64,000 bases of DNA, taken from positions 401,610 to 465,609 of the forward strand of contig NZ_JAMRYR010000003.1 in assembly GCF_028437565.1 (NCBI RefSeq). Direction: 5' to 3'. Source of the DNA: Actinomyces sp. B33. Its GTDB lineage: Bacteria; Actinomycetota; Actinomycetes; Actinomycetales; Actinomycetaceae. Position numbers and translations under genes: made by a program. This document shows, piece after piece, positions 17,487 through 26,235 of this stretch (within the stretch, counting starts at the first letter, position 1; every line of letters starts with the position of its first letter). The notes under the pieces were generated by a model, which was not told the DNA's origin, did not search any database, and saw only the letters and a list, made by a program, of their open reading frames with translations.

Positions 17487-18522
17487 CGTCGCGTCCCTCC
17501 TCGCCGCGGCCGGCGACCCAGGTGTCGGCCTGGGCGACGGTGTCGCGCCTCACCTTGCGGATCTTCTTCTCCGAGGAGATCCGCTGCCCGACGGCGTCGA
17601 GGGACCAGCCCTCCTCGGCGTCCCACTGCCCGCCCAGGCCCTCGGAGGCCTTCGACGGGCGAGTCGAGCGCTCCTGGGGGACGACCCCGGGGGCGAGGCG
17701 GCGGGCGATGAGGAGGAAGCCCGTGTGAGCGACCATCCGGTGCTCGGGGCGCACGGCCAGTCCGTCGAGGTGCCATTGGCGGCGCATGTCCTCCCAGGCG
17801 ACGGGGTCCGTGAAGTCGCCGGTGGCGCGCAGGTCCTCGACGAGGCGGGACATCTGAGTGACGGTGGCGACGTAGCAGACGAGGACGCCGCCGGGGACGA
17901 GCGCCCGGGCGACGGCGCGCAGGTTCTCCCAGGGGGCGAGCATGTCGAGGACGATCCGGTCGACCCCTCCCTCGTCGAGGGAGTCGAGGACGGCCTCGAC
18001 GTCGCCGACGCGCAGGTCCCACGCGGGGTGCTCGGCGCCGAACCACAGGTCGACGTTCGCCTTGGCAATGTCGGCGAAGTCCTGGCGGCGCTCGACGGAG
18101 ATCAGATGGCCGCAGGGGCCGACGGCGTCGAGGAGCGCCAGGGAGAGGGCGCCGGAGCCGGCACCCGCCTCGACGACGGTCGCCCCCGGGTAGATGTCCC
18201 CCATGTGGGTGATGACGCCGGCGTCCTTGGGGTAGACGACGGCGGCGCCGCGCGGCATCGACATCACGTAGTCGACCTGGAGGGGGCGCATGACCTGGAA
18301 CTGGCGGCCCTCGTCGGTCGTGATCACCTGGCCGTCGGGGCGCCCGATGACGTCGTCGTGGTCGAATCCTCCGCGGGTGGACTGGAAGCGCCCGCCGGCG
18401 ACGAGGATCAGCTGGTGGAATCGGCCCTTGGGGTCGCGCACCTGGACGCGGTCCCCCTCGCGCAGGGGGCCCCGCCTCGTCTGCTGGCCGATCGGGGCGG
18501 TGGTGGTCTTCTCGTCTTTCAT
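17476..18522 (-). CDS. trmI: tRNA (adenine-58-N1)-methyltransferase TrmI
   Basis: A 348-residue SAM-dependent enzyme that makes m1A58 in the T-loop of tRNAs. It has an N-terminal small beta domain (about residues 12-80). The Rossmann fold carries VVEAGAGSGALSLALLDAVG as the SAM motif, ISVERRQDF as motif II, and DRIVLDMLAPWEN as motif IV with the catalytic Asp. About 60 residues after the core are charged and probably flexible. TAGGAT lies seven bases before the ATG with no Shine-Dalgarno site, suggesting the whole trmI-mpa-dop-pup-pafA transcript starts here leaderless. Confidence 0.93.
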   Translation of the reverse strand: MKDEKTTTAPIGQQTRRGPLREGDRVQVRDPKGRFHQLILVAGGRFQSTRGGFDHDDVIGRPDGQVITTDEGRQFQVMRPLQVDYVMSMPRGAAVVYPKDAGVITHMGDIYPGATVVEAGAGSGALSLALLDAVGPCGHLISVERRQDFADIAKANVDLWFGAEHPAWDLRVGDVEAVLDSLDEGGVDRIVLDMLAPWENLRAVARALVPGGVLVCYVATVTQMSRLVEDLRATGDFTDPVAWEDMRRQWHLDGLAVRPEHRMVAHTGFLLIARRLAPGVVPQERSTRPSKASEGLGGQWDAEEGWSLDAVGQRISSEKKIRKVRRDTVAQADTWVAGRGEEGRDDEQ

Positions 18523-18529
18523 CGGTGGA

Positions 18530-18535
18530 ATCCTA
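18530..18535 (-). promoter_or_regulatory. Leaderless -10 box of trmI and the pup operon
   Basis: TAGGAT on the minus strand, seven bases, then the trmI ATG. It is the only promoter-like sequence found upstream of the tightly overlapping trmI-mpa-dop-pup-pafA genes. Confidence 0.5.
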
Positions 18536-18587
18536 TCGCGCCTGGGCCCAAGGGCCCGGGGAGGACGCAGATGCGGACGGCGGACGA

Positions 18588-18593
18588 TAGCGT
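18588..18593 (+). promoter_or_regulatory. Possible leaderless -10 box of the RecB-like nuclease gene
   Basis: TAGCGT, seven bases, then ATG at 18601, divergent from the trmI box 55 bases away. Confidence 0.4.
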
Positions 18594-18600
18594 TGACCCC

Positions 18601-19440
18601 ATGACCGCCCCCTCCCCCGCCCCTTCGCGCCTGCCGGCCCTGTCGGCCTCGCGCGCCAAGGAGTACCAGCGCTGCCCCCTCCAGTACCGCCTCCACGTCG
18701 TCGACCGGATCGTCGAGCCCGCGACCCGGGCGACGGCCATGGGCACCCTGATCCACTCCGTCCTCGAGGACCTCTTCGACTTCCCCGCCGTCGAGCGCAC
18801 GGACGAGCGCGCCCAGGAGATCCTCGGCTCGCGGTGGGAGCAGATGTCGCAGGACCCCGGGGTCGCCTCCCTCTTCGAGGACGACTCCGATCGCGCCTCG
18901 TGGCTGGCCTCGACGCGGGAGGTCCTCGCCGGCTACTTCCGCGTGGAGGACCCGACGCGCCTCGAACCGGCGGCCCGCGAAGAGCGCATCGAGGCAGTGA
19001 CCCCCGAGGGGGTGCGACTGCGCGGGTTCGTCGATCGGATCGACGCGGCCCCGACCGGGGCGCTGCGCGTCGTCGACTACAAGACCGGCAAGGCGCCGAG
19101 CCCGCGCTTCCAGGACGAGGCCCTCTTCCAGATGCGCTTCTACGCGCTCCTCCTCCAGCTCACCCGCGCGCTCCCGGCGCGCACCCAGCTCCTCTACCTC
19201 AAAGCCGGGCAGGTCCTGACGATGGACCCGCGCGCCGACGACATCGACCGGTTCCGCCAGCGGATCGTCGACCTGTGGGGGAGCATCGAGGCCGATGCCC
19301 GTCGGGGGGAGTTCCCCCCTCGGCGCAACCCCCTGTGCAACTGGTGCGGGGTACGGGCCCTGTGCCCGCTCTTCGAGGGGACCCCTCCCCCGCTCGACGA
19401 GCGCAGGATCGAGTGGCTCCTGTCCACCCGCGTCGCGTAG
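18601..19440 (+). CDS. RecB-family PD-(D/E)XK nuclease with an iron-sulfur cysteine set
   Basis: A 279-residue stand-alone nuclease domain like the C-terminus of RecB/AddB. It has SASRAKEYQRCPLQYRL at the N-terminus, GTLIHSVLE (His), RGFVDRID and VVDYKTGK with the catalytic Asp and Lys. The final motif contains CNWCGVRALC. Cys25, Cys246, Cys249 and Cys255 are spaced like the 4Fe-4S staple of AddB nucleases. No helicase gene is next to it, so it is probably a DNA-end processing or repair enzyme acting alone or with a distant partner. It is divergent from trmI, an arrangement I recall in several actinobacteria. Confidence 0.88.
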   Translation: MTAPSPAPSRLPALSASRAKEYQRCPLQYRLHVVDRIVEPATRATAMGTLIHSVLEDLFDFPAVERTDERAQEILGSRWEQMSQDPGVASLFEDDSDRASWLASTREVLAGYFRVEDPTRLEPAAREERIEAVTPEGVRLRGFVDRIDAAPTGALRVVDYKTGKAPSPRFQDEALFQMRFYALLLQLTRALPARTQLLYLKAGQVLTMDPRADDIDRFRQRIVDLWGSIEADARRGEFPPRRNPLCNWCGVRALCPLFEGTPPPLDERRIEWLLSTRVA

Positions 19441-19450
19441 GCCCGCAGCC

Positions 19451-20131
19451 TCAATCCTCGAACTCGTCGATGCGCTCGCCCGCGGCGAGGCGTTCGAGGA
19501 CCGTGGCCGTCAACGACTCCAACGACGTCAGGCGCGAGTAGTCGGCGCTCGGCCCGATCGGCAGCACCCCGGGGATGACGACGACGCGGGCCCCGGAGGC
19601 CAGGCCCGCCCGGATCCCCGTCGGGGAGTCCTCGACGACGAGGCAGTCGCCGATGGGGGCTCCCAGCCGACGGGCGGCCTCGAGATAGGCGTCCGGCGCG
19701 GGCTTGGGCCGATCGACCTCGTCGCCGGCGACGACCAGGTCGAAGCCCCCCGCGGGTGCGCCGTCGGCGACGGTTCGGGCGATCCGCGCCCACGCGGAGG
19801 TCACCAGGGCCAGGGGGATCCCCAGGGAGCGGGTCCTCGCGATGAAGTCCGGGGCCGCGGGCATCCACGGCGGTCCCGAGGCCTCGATCTTCGCGGCGAC
19901 CCGCTCGACGAGGTCGATCTCCATCTGCTCGGGGTCGCGGGTTCGGGCGGCCGCGGCGAGCATGACGTCGATCGTGCGGCGCAGGGGGCCTCCGATCATC
20001 TGCTCGCGCATCCGGGGCGTCAGCGTCCCCCCGAGCTCGGCCAGGAGCGCGGCCTCGGACTCCTCCCAATAGGGCTCGGTATCGACCATGGTGCCGTCCT
20101 GGTCGACGAGCAGGGCCGCGGGCAGGCTCAT
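19451..20131 (-). CDS. HAD-superfamily hydrolase (beta-phosphoglucomutase-like)
   Basis: A 226-residue HAD phosphatase. Motif I is [12 protein letters not shown] with the nucleophilic Asp pair, motif II is LVTSAW, motif III is the Lys in [10 protein letters not shown], and motif IV is [14 protein letters not shown]. The alpha-helical cap between motifs I and II places it in the subfamily of phosphoglucomutase and sugar-phosphate phosphatases. The substrate cannot be told. The ATG overlaps the uppP stop codon (20128-20131), so they are co-translated. Its stop is 10 bases from the convergent nuclease gene. Confidence 0.88.
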   Translation of the reverse strand: MSLPAALLVDQDGTMVDTEPYWEESEAALLAELGGTLTPRMREQMIGGPLRRTIDVMLAAAARTRDPEQMEIDLVERVAAKIEASGPPWMPAAPDFIARTRSLGIPLALVTSAWARIARTVADGAPAGGFDLVVAGDEVDRPKPAPDAYLEAARRLGAPIGDCLVVEDSPTGIRAGLASGARVVVIPGVLPIGPSADYSRLTSLESLTATVLERLAAGERIDEFED

Positions 20132-21012
20132 GCGAGGGCCCCCGCGGCCTGCGCAAGCGCGACGGGCGAGGCCCCCCCGGCGTCCAGGACCCCCGTCAGG
20201 AGGAGCACCGCGACGACGAGCGCCAAAACGATGCGGTACCACACGAACGGCATGTACGACTTCGTCGAGATCAGCTTGAGGAACCAGATGATGCACGCCC
20301 ACCCGACGCCGAAGGCGATGACGGTCGCGACGGCCGTCGGACCGGCGTCGACGCTCTCCCCACCGGCGACGACCTTGACGACCTTGTACAGCCCCGACGC
20401 GAAGACCGCGGGCATGGCCAAGAGGAACGAGTAGCGGGCGGCGGCCTCGCGCGTGTAGCCCAGGAGGCGCCCCATGGTGATCGTCCCCCCCGAGCGGGAC
20501 ACCCCGGGGATCAGCGCCATCGCCTGCGCCAAGCCGAAGAGCACCGCGTCGCGCCACGTCATCGCGTCGAGGGTCTGAGTCTGCCGGCACAGTCGGTCGG
20601 CCGCCCCCAGGAGGATGCCGAAGAGGGCGAGCATGCCGACGGTGATCCACAGGTTGCGGAACGACGAGTCGATCCAGTCCTCCAGGAGGAGCCCGAGGAC
20701 GGCGATGGGGATCGACCCGACGATGATCATCCACCCCATGCGCGCATCCGGGTCCGACGAGGGCAGCCGCCTGTCGGTCGGCACGACCGGCAGCGCCCGG
20801 GCCCAGCGCCCGATGATCCGCACGATGTCCTTCCAGAAGACGATGAGGACGGCCGTCTCCGTTCCCAGCTGCGTGATCGCGGTGAACGCGGCCCCGGGGT
20901 CGGCCGATCCGACCAGGTCGCCGAAGATCCGCAGGTGCGCCGACGAGGAGACCGGGAGGAACTCGGTCAGGCCCTGGAGGAGGCCGAGGAGGATCGCATC
21001 GAGCCAGTTCAT
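20128..21012 (-). CDS. uppP: Undecaprenyl-diphosphatase UppP (BacA)
   Basis: A 294-residue membrane enzyme with about eight helices that dephosphorylates undecaprenyl diphosphate outside the membrane so the lipid carrier can be reused for peptidoglycan. High levels give bacitracin resistance. Signatures are [18 protein letters not shown] near the N-terminus and [14 protein letters not shown] in the middle, which carry the catalytic Glu, Ser and Arg. The start was taken at MNWLD (21012) because TAGAGT lies seven bases before it and there is no ribosome-binding site for the longer frame. Confidence 0.95.
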   Translation of the reverse strand: MNWLDAILLGLLQGLTEFLPVSSSAHLRIFGDLVGSADPGAAFTAITQLGTETAVLIVFWKDIVRIIGRWARALPVVPTDRRLPSSDPDARMGWMIIVGSIPIAVLGLLLEDWIDSSFRNLWITVGMLALFGILLGAADRLCRQTQTLDAMTWRDAVLFGLAQAMALIPGVSRSGGTITMGRLLGYTREAAARYSFLLAMPAVFASGLYKVVKVVAGGESVDAGPTAVATVIAFGVGWACIIWFLKLISTKSYMPFVWYRIVLALVVAVLLLTGVLDAGGASPVALAQAAGALA

Positions 21013-21019
21013 GCGACAC

Positions 21020-21025
21020 ACTCTA
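21020..21025 (-). promoter_or_regulatory. Leaderless -10 box of uppP
   Basis: TAGAGT on the minus strand, seven bases, then ATG. Confidence 0.45.
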
Positions 21026-21089
21026 CGGGCCGACCCATCGCCCGGTGCCCCGCCGATGGCGGCGCGGGACTGTGGGAACCCCCACGACG

Positions 21090-21095
21090 TAGGCT
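21090..21095 (+). promoter_or_regulatory. Leaderless -10 box of the aldo/keto reductase-like gene
   Basis: TAGGCT, six bases, then ATG at 21102. Confidence 0.45.
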
Positions 21096-21101
21096 GGGCG
21101 C

Positions 21102-22052
21102 ATGCGGATCAGACACTGCGGATCGACGGGCCTGCGCCTGTCCGAACTGGGCCTGGGGGCGGCGACGTGGGGGCGCGACACCGACGCACTCGAGGCCATC
21201 GACATGCTCAAGCTGTTCCTCGACGCGGGGGGCAGCTTCATCGAGGCCTCCGGTCTCGCCGGCAACGGCATGGCCGTCGACGTCGTCGCCCAGGGACTGG
21301 CCGCCTGCGGGCGCCACCGGGTGTCCCTCGTGTGGCGCGGGGGCGTCCGGCCCGACGGCCCCGGGGCGTGGGCGGCCTCGGGAGGGCGAGGCGACATGCT
21401 GCGCTCCCTCGACGACTCGCTGGCCCGTCTGGGGACCGACTACGTCGACGTGTGGCTCGGCGAGCCCGATCCGCGCGTCCCCCTGCACGAGACCCTCGAG
21501 GCCCTCGAAACGGCCCGCCGCTCGGGGCGCGCCCACTACGTCGGCCTCTCCCATGCGCCGACGTGGCCCCTCGTCGAGGCCCTGGTCCGCGCCGAGCTCA
21601 CCGCAGAGGCGCCCCTGGCCCTCGTGGAGGACGAGTTCTCCCTCCTGTCGACCGGGGCCGCCCCGACCGTCGGCGCGCTCGCCGCCAGGGGCGTCGGCTT
21701 CCTCGTCCACTCCCCCCTCGCCGCTGGAGTCCTCACCGGCAAGTACCGGCACACCACACCACCGGATTCCCGCGCGGCCTCGTCCCACCTGCGCGCGAGC
21801 GTCGACCCCTACTTGGGAGAGGCCAGCCGGGGCGTCGTCGAGGCCGTCGTCCGGGCCGCCGAGGGGCTGGACCGCGCGCCCCTGGACGTGGCCCTCGCGT
21901 GGGCCAGGGACTTCCCGGGGGTGTCCTGCGTGGTCGTCGGGCCCCGAACGGTGCGCCAGCTCGACCAGATCCTTGAGGCCGACGGGCCGCTGCCCGCGCC
22001 GATCCGCCAGGTCCTCGACGAGGTCGCCGGCGTGGGGGCCGCCGTCGTCTGA
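21102..22052 (+). CDS. Aldo/keto reductase-fold protein lacking the catalytic tetrad (probable pseudoenzyme)
   Basis: A 316-residue TIM barrel of the aldo/keto reductase superfamily, with the typical start [16 protein letters not shown] and the NADPH-site end [12 protein letters not shown]. The four catalytic residues are all changed. The DTADVYG motif reads EASGLAG, so Asp is Glu48 and Tyr is Ala53. The TKxG Lys is Arg79. The catalytic His region reads [10 protein letters not shown], with no His. A normal reductase reaction is therefore unlikely. It may bind nucleotide or act as a structural or regulatory protein. It is divergent from uppP. Confidence 0.8.
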   Translation: MRIRHCGSTGLRLSELGLGAATWGRDTDALEAIDMLKLFLDAGGSFIEASGLAGNGMAVDVVAQGLAACGRHRVSLVWRGGVRPDGPGAWAASGGRGDMLRSLDDSLARLGTDYVDVWLGEPDPRVPLHETLEALETARRSGRAHYVGLSHAPTWPLVEALVRAELTAEAPLALVEDEFSLLSTGAAPTVGALAARGVGFLVHSPLAAGVLTGKYRHTTPPDSRAASSHLRASVDPYLGEASRGVVEAVVRAAEGLDRAPLDVALAWARDFPGVSCVVVGPRTVRQLDQILEADGPLPAPIRQVLDEVAGVGAAVV

Positions 22053-22073
22053 GAGGACGGAGCCCTCATAATG

Positions 22074-22115
22074 CCGCGGGGCGCCGTCCCGGGGTCCCGG
22101 GTCGGCGCCCCGCGG
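22074..22115. terminator. GC-rich hairpin between convergent genes
   Basis: The 12-bp stem CCGCGGGGCGCC (22074-22085) pairs with GGCGCCCCGCGG (22104-22115), enclosing an 18-base loop. It lies between the aldo/keto reductase-like gene and the convergent acidic-protein gene. There is no T-tract, so the terminator call is tentative. Confidence 0.5.
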
Positions 22116-22129
22116 GCGTTCGCCTGCGG

Positions 22130-22420
22130 TCAGTCGTCGATGTCGACGAACTCGTCGTCGTCATCGGGGTCGAGGTCGTCCCCGTCCTCGTCCTCCTCGT
22201 CGTCAAGATCATCGTCGAGGTCGTCGTCGAGCAGGTCGAAGGGCAGCTCGGCCCCGAACCTGGTGAAGAGCTCGTCGTCGTAGGTGAAGAAAGCATCGCG
22301 CAGGGCCTCCTCGGCGGCATCGAGGGCCTCCGGATCGGCGTCGGCCTGCGACGAGATCTCGTAATGGCGCTCGAAGGCATCGATGAGCCGGGTCAGGGCG
22401 CGGCGGGGATCAACAGTCAT
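22130..22420 (-). CDS. Small acidic conserved-type hypothetical protein
   Basis: A 96-residue protein. The N-terminal 50 residues look helical (ALTRLIDAFERHYEIS; ALDAAEEALRDAFFTYDDELF). The last 40 are almost all Asp and Glu (LLDDDLDDDLDDEEDED and onward). I do not recognise the family by function; small acidic proteins of this kind are common next to housekeeping genes in actinobacteria. TAGGAT lies exactly six bases before the ATG, so it has its own leaderless promoter. That, together with a proper helical N-terminus, supports it being a real gene. Confidence 0.7.
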   Translation of the reverse strand: MTVDPRRALTRLIDAFERHYEISSQADADPEALDAAEEALRDAFFTYDDELFTRFGAELPFDLLDDDLDDDLDDEEDEDGDDLDPDDDDEFVDIDD

Positions 22421-22426
22421 ATGACG

Positions 22427-22432
22427 ATCCTA
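22427..22432 (-). promoter_or_regulatory. Leaderless -10 box of the acidic-protein gene
   Basis: TAGGAT on the minus strand, six bases, then ATG at 22420. Confidence 0.5.
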
Positions 22433-22452
22433 TCGTCGTGCGGCGAGCCGAA

Positions 22453-23550
22453 TCACGGCAGATTGAGTTGCGAGCGGATAACGGACACCATGAGGTCGGC
22501 GCCCTTGATCTCGGCGGTCTGGTCCGCGCCGAGGATCCGCGTGGACCCGTCGGCGTCGAGGAGCTGGGAGGCCCCCATGTTCGGGCCGAGGGGCAGAATC
22601 ACCCATTCCTTCGTCGGCTGGTAGACGGCGTCCGGCTCCTCCCCCTCGATCTGGGAGGAGATGTTCGCGATGACGATCCGGGCCTGCTGGCGGGCCGCGT
22701 CCGCGCGCTTGGACTCGCGCACGTCGGTCAGGTCGCCGACGGCGTAGGCGTTCGAATGCCCCGTGATCTGCAGGGTCGGCTCCATCCGGATGGCCCCGGA
22801 GGGCAGCAGCGCGTCCTCGTACCCGGTCCCGGCCAGGAACCCCGAGTTCGGCCGCGACCCGTAGCACTGGAACCAGATGTCCCCCTCGACCTCGTCGCCG
22901 TTCTTCGTGGAGACCTGGAAGTGGCCGAGCTGGCCGACGTTGTGGGGAGGCAGGAACGCCAGTTCGGAGCCGGTGATGACGCGGACGCCGAGCTCGTCGA
23001 GCTGCTCGACGATCTGGGCGCGCAGCTCGTCGGTGTACCCGGGGGTCGACAGGATCTCGTCGGCCTTCTCGACGATGGTGATCTCAAGATCGGGGTAGGC
23101 GTTGGCGAGCTCCCCGGTCAGCTCGATGCCGACGGTCCCCCCGCCGACGATCATCACCGACCGGGCGCCGGCGAGGTTCTCGTGGAGCTGCTCGAGGCGG
23201 GCCTTGGCGACCTGGGTCTTCGACGACGAGTACTTCGCGGGGAACGGGTAGGTCGATCCCGTGGCGAGGACCACGTAGTCGGCCTCGATGGGGTCGCGTC
23301 CGAAGACGTGGACGGTCGTCCCGTCGACGCGGGAGACGGTGCCCTGGATGAACTCCCCGCGGGCGAGCAGGTTCGTGTAGGGCATGAAGATCGCGTGCTC
23401 CCACACCTGGTCGACCGCGGCGCGCAGGGCGCCGGCGTGGTGGACGAATTGGTCCTTCTGCTCGATGAGAACGACGTCCGCGATCGGGTCGAGTCCCTTG
23501 GCGACGGTGATCCCGCCGTAGCCCCCGCCGATGACGACAACGCGCGCCAT
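22453..23550 (-). CDS. FAD-dependent NAD(P)H oxidoreductase (type II NADH dehydrogenase / FSP1-like)
   Basis: A 365-residue two-dinucleotide-fold flavoprotein. The FAD-binding GGGYGG is at the N-terminus, VLATGSTYPFP is the link strand, VMIVGGGTVGIELTGEL is the NAD(P)H site, and NAYAVGDLTD is the second FAD motif. The arrangement matches AIF/FSP1 and short NDH-2 proteins that pass electrons from NADH to quinones. There is no redox CxxC pair, so it is not a disulfide reductase. The start at 23550 follows GAAGGAG. It stands alone between the acidic protein and the GNAT-MazG gene. Confidence 0.85.
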   Translation of the reverse strand: MARVVVIGGGYGGITVAKGLDPIADVVLIEQKDQFVHHAGALRAAVDQVWEHAIFMPYTNLLARGEFIQGTVSRVDGTTVHVFGRDPIEADYVVLATGSTYPFPAKYSSSKTQVAKARLEQLHENLAGARSVMIVGGGTVGIELTGELANAYPDLEITIVEKADEILSTPGYTDELRAQIVEQLDELGVRVITGSELAFLPPHNVGQLGHFQVSTKNGDEVEGDIWFQCYGSRPNSGFLAGTGYEDALLPSGAIRMEPTLQITGHSNAYAVGDLTDVRESKRADAARQQARIVIANISSQIEGEEPDAVYQPTKEWVILPLGPNMGASQLLDADGSTRILGADQTAEIKGADLMVSVIRSQLNLP

Positions 23551-23621
23551 ATCAGTCTCCTTCACGTAGGTTGGGCCATATCTTCTCACCCCGGGCCAGA
23601 ATGCGCTCGGGACGGAGGGCC

Positions 23622-24674
23622 TCAGATGCTCCGGCCGATCCCCAGCGCGCGGGCGACGTCCGGGGCGAAGAAGTCCGGGCCCTTGAGGACCTTGCCGTCC
23701 TCGCGCAGTTTGACCGACCCGTCGGGCATGAGCTTGGACAGGTTCGAGGCCTGGACCTCGGCGAGCACGGCGTCCAGGTCGATCCCCGATTCGAGGGCCA
23801 TCCCGTAGATGACGTAGACGAGGTCGGCGAGGGCGTCGGCGGTCTCGACGAGATCGCGGGTGGCGTCGTCGGCGTCGACGGCCCGTTCGACGGCCTCCTC
23901 GACGAGGTCGCGGGCGCTGTCCCCGTAGACGGCGCCCATGAGCTCGGCGAATTCCTCGCAGATGAGGGACATGCGCATCCCGAGGCGCTCGTAGTCGAGC
24001 GTCGGCGCCTCTGCGGACCCCAGGCGCACGGGCATCGAATAGGTCCGGTGGAACTGCTCGACGAGCGCCATCGGGCGGGAGGGGTCGAGGGCGGGGCCGC
24101 TGGCGGCCGCGGGGCCGGGGCCGTCCCAGGGGGCCGCCGGCTCCATGGGCTCGCCCGCGAGGATCGCCGCCTGCCACAGGTCGGGCTTGTCCCGGCGGCG
24201 GCGCACCCCCTCGCGCGCGAGACCGGCGCGCCACGCGGGCTTCCACGAGGCCCAGTTGCCGACGTGGGCGTACCACTCGACGCGGTCGGCCCCCATCGTC
24301 TCGAAGGCCGCGACGACCGCCAGGCGGACGGCCTCGGTCATCACCCCGCGGCCGCGGTGCCGGGCATCGACGAAATAGGCGAGTTCGAGGCTGGAGCGAT
24401 CCCGCACTCCCCGGATCAGTTCGAGGCGGCCGATGAGGGTCCCGTCCGCGCGGTCGCGGATCGCCCAGTCGGCGCTCCCGCCCTCCCATTTGGCGGCCGA
24501 GCCGGCGAGATTCTCGCGGGCCATGTCGAGCCGGTAGGGCGTGGGGATCTGCGTCGTGTCAGAGATCCGGGGGTCGGACAGGATGGCGGCGGTCAGGTCC
24601 TGGGCGTCGTCCATGCCGATGGGCACGAGGCGGATCGTCTCTCCGTCGACGCTGAAGGGGGGGATGGCGCTCAC
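23622..24674 (-). CDS. GNAT acetyltransferase fused to a MazG-like NTP pyrophosphohydrolase domain
   Basis: A 350-residue fusion. Residues about 5-170 are a RimJ/RimL-type N-acetyltransferase (ETIRLVPIGMDDAQDL; RHRGRGVMTEAVRLAV is the acetyl-CoA loop). After a Pro/Ala linker, residues about 205-345 are an all-alpha MazG-like domain with the metal motif ICEEFAELM (EExxE) and the downstream ADALADLVYV. MazG-type enzymes hydrolyse NTPs to NMP and pyrophosphate, often as house-cleaning. A pairing with an acetyltransferase is unusual. The start is a GTG overlapping the stop of the DsbA-like gene (GTGA, 24671-24674). Confidence 0.8.
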   Translation of the reverse strand: MSAIPPFSVDGETIRLVPIGMDDAQDLTAAILSDPRISDTTQIPTPYRLDMARENLAGSAAKWEGGSADWAIRDRADGTLIGRLELIRGVRDRSSLELAYFVDARHRGRGVMTEAVRLAVVAAFETMGADRVEWYAHVGNWASWKPAWRAGLAREGVRRRRDKPDLWQAAILAGEPMEPAAPWDGPGPAAASGPALDPSRPMALVEQFHRTYSMPVRLGSAEAPTLDYERLGMRMSLICEEFAELMGAVYGDSARDLVEEAVERAVDADDATRDLVETADALADLVYVIYGMALESGIDLDAVLAEVQASNLSKLMPDGSVKLREDGKVLKGPDFFAPDVARALGIGRSI

Positions 24675-25354
24675 GGGCGCTCCTCTCGGCTCTGGTCCCA
24701 CGCGGTGGCGAGGATGTTGCCCATCGCGGTGACGGTCTGGTGGTCCTGGACGACGTAGGCCCGATCGATGAGGTACGTGGGCACGAGGTCGATGCCCATC
24801 TGCACGCCGATCTGGTAGTCGGAGAAGACCTGGGAGGCCCACTGCTCGTCGACGAGGGCGTCCATCACCCGATGGGGGTCGACGCCCAGGTCGTGGCCGA
24901 CGCCGATGAGGACGTCGGGGTCGGAGACGTCGAGCCCCATTTCGAAGTGGCTGCGACCCATGGCCTCGGCCATGCGCAACTGGAGGGTGTCGGGCCCCGT
25001 CGTCCGGCCCGCCTCGACGTCGAGGTCGTGGGCGGCCGCGATGACGCGGTGCGCGCTCGCAGTCGGGGCGACGACGACGCTGTCGAAGTCGAAGACGACG
25101 CCCTCGGCGCGCCCGAGGTCGTGGATGCGCCGATGATTCTCGTCGATCTCGTCAGCGGTCAGTCGCGAGACGGAGGCGAGGAATTCGCCGCGCGTTCCCT
25201 CGAAGCGGGCGTCGAGCTGGGGGTCGAGGAAGTAGGCGTGCCACGCGACCTCGACCTCGTCGCGGTGGGCGAAGGAGGCCAGGGCCGTGCGCAGGTGCCG
25301 GATCCCCAGGTAGCACCAGGGGCAGGCGATGTCGGCCCAGACGTCGATGTGCAT
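24671..25354 (-). CDS. DsbA-family (FrnE-like) thioredoxin-fold oxidoreductase
   Basis: A 227-residue cytosolic protein with no signal peptide. The active site CPWC is at residues 11-14 of a thioredoxin strand (VWADIACPWCYLGI), followed by the helical insertion of the DsbA/2-hydroxychromene isomerase group. The cis-Pro is in LVPTYLI. FrnE-type members work in disulfide exchange, some in stress resistance or polyketide pathways. It is co-translated with the GNAT-MazG gene. The ATG at 25354 was chosen because longer readings run into the tRNA gene. Confidence 0.85.
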   Translation of the reverse strand: MHIDVWADIACPWCYLGIRHLRTALASFAHRDEVEVAWHAYFLDPQLDARFEGTRGEFLASVSRLTADEIDENHRRIHDLGRAEGVVFDFDSVVVAPTASAHRVIAAAHDLDVEAGRTTGPDTLQLRMAEAMGRSHFEMGLDVSDPDVLIGVGHDLGVDPHRVMDALVDEQWASQVFSDYQIGVQMGIDLVPTYLIDRAYVVQDHQTVTAMGNILATAWDQSREERP

Positions 25355-25400
25355 CGTGCGGCTCCTCCCTGTCGGCGCGCGGCTCGCCGCGGTCCATGAG

Positions 25401-25430
25401 AAAAACCCCGGAATCTGACGATTCCGGGGT
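25401..25430 (-). terminator. Intrinsic terminator after tRNA-Leu
   Basis: An 11-bp perfect stem (25405-25415 with 25420-25430), loop TGAC, and a run of five T on the minus strand. It lies 8 bases downstream of the tRNA 3' end. Confidence 0.9.
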
Positions 25431-25437
25431 CCGTCTG

Positions 25438-25523
25438 TGCGCGGAGGGGGACTTGAACCCCCACCCTCTAATACGAGGACTAGCACCTCAAGCTAGCGCG
25501 TCTGCCTATTCCGCCACCCGCGC
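25438..25523 (-). tRNA. tRNA-Leu (anticodon GAG)
   Basis: An 86-base gene. The acceptor stem GCGCGGG pairs with the 3' strand (last pair G-U), with discriminator A73. The anticodon arm CTAGC-TTGAGGT-GCTAG has GAG in a seven-base loop. The long variable arm and the T-arm GGGGG-TTCAAGT-CCCCC identify a class II leucine tRNA. CCA is not encoded. It would read CUC and CUU codons. The short interval 25524-25611 should hold its promoter. Confidence 0.95.
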
Positions 25524-25611
25524 AGGTGACCACGACGATCATCCGGGGACGTTCTCCGTGAGCAGGCATGAGCTTAGCACGGCGTTATTCCTCGACGCCA
25601 ATCGGCCCCGG

Positions 25612-26139
25612 TCAGGCCCGGTTCCCCTTCTGCTCGGAGTGGCCACGGGATCCGGAATACGTCTGCTGGGCGCGCAGGCGGGTGTCGAGCAGGGAGAAGA
25701 CCCGGACGATCTCCTCGATCTGCTCGTCGCTCATCAGGTCGAGGAGGAATTCGCGGACCGCGTCCTGGTGCAGGCGCGTCGCCGAGAGCACCGTCGTCAC
25801 CCCCTGCGGGGTCAGCACCGCGTCGAAACCGCGCCCGTCATCGGCCGACGGGATGCGGACGACCCATCCATCGCGGGTGAGGTTCGAGACGAGGTAGGTC
25901 ACGCGCGACGGGGAGTAGACGACCCGTTCGGCCAGCTCCCCCATGCGCAGCCGGCGCTCAGGGGCCTCCCACAGGGCCAGGAGGATGTTGTAATCGGGCA
26001 TCGACAGCCCGCACACGCGTTTGAGCCGGGTTTCCAGGACCCCTTGAAGACGACCCGAGGCCTCGAAGAAGACGCGCCATGCGCGGGCCCGCTGATTGTC
26101 CTCCTCGGTGATCGGGTTGAGCCCCGGTCGTTGATCCAC
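25612..26139 (-). CDS. MarR-family transcriptional regulator
   Basis: A 175-residue winged-helix regulator. The DNA-binding part is RMGELAERVVYSPSRVTYLVSNLTRDGWV (about residues 67-95), followed by the wing with RIPSADDGRGFDAVLTPQG. Flanking helices form the dimer. The start is a GTG at 26139 with GGGGAG nine bases upstream. It is divergent from the phosphatase gene at 26236 and separated from it by 96 bases with a small dyad, so it may control itself and that gene. The ligand is unknown. Confidence 0.87.
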   Translation of the reverse strand: MDQRPGLNPITEEDNQRARAWRVFFEASGRLQGVLETRLKRVCGLSMPDYNILLALWEAPERRLRMGELAERVVYSPSRVTYLVSNLTRDGWVVRIPSADDGRGFDAVLTPQGVTTVLSATRLHQDAVREFLLDLMSDEQIEEIVRVFSLLDTRLRAQQTYSGSRGHSEQKGNRA

Positions 26140-26198
26140 TCGTCGTCTCCCCTCGCATGACCGGGACTGCCCGGACCCTGCCGCGATGATATGGCATA

Positions 26199-26209
26199 GT
26201 GACGGTCAC
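26199..26209. promoter_or_regulatory. Candidate MarR operator dyad
   Basis: GTGAC-G-GTCAC in the 96-base gap between the divergent marR-type gene and the HAD phosphatase gene, next to a CATAGT box. Position and symmetry are the only evidence. Confidence 0.3.
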
Positions 26210-26235
26210 ATTCTCGAAAAAAGAAAGGCACAGCC

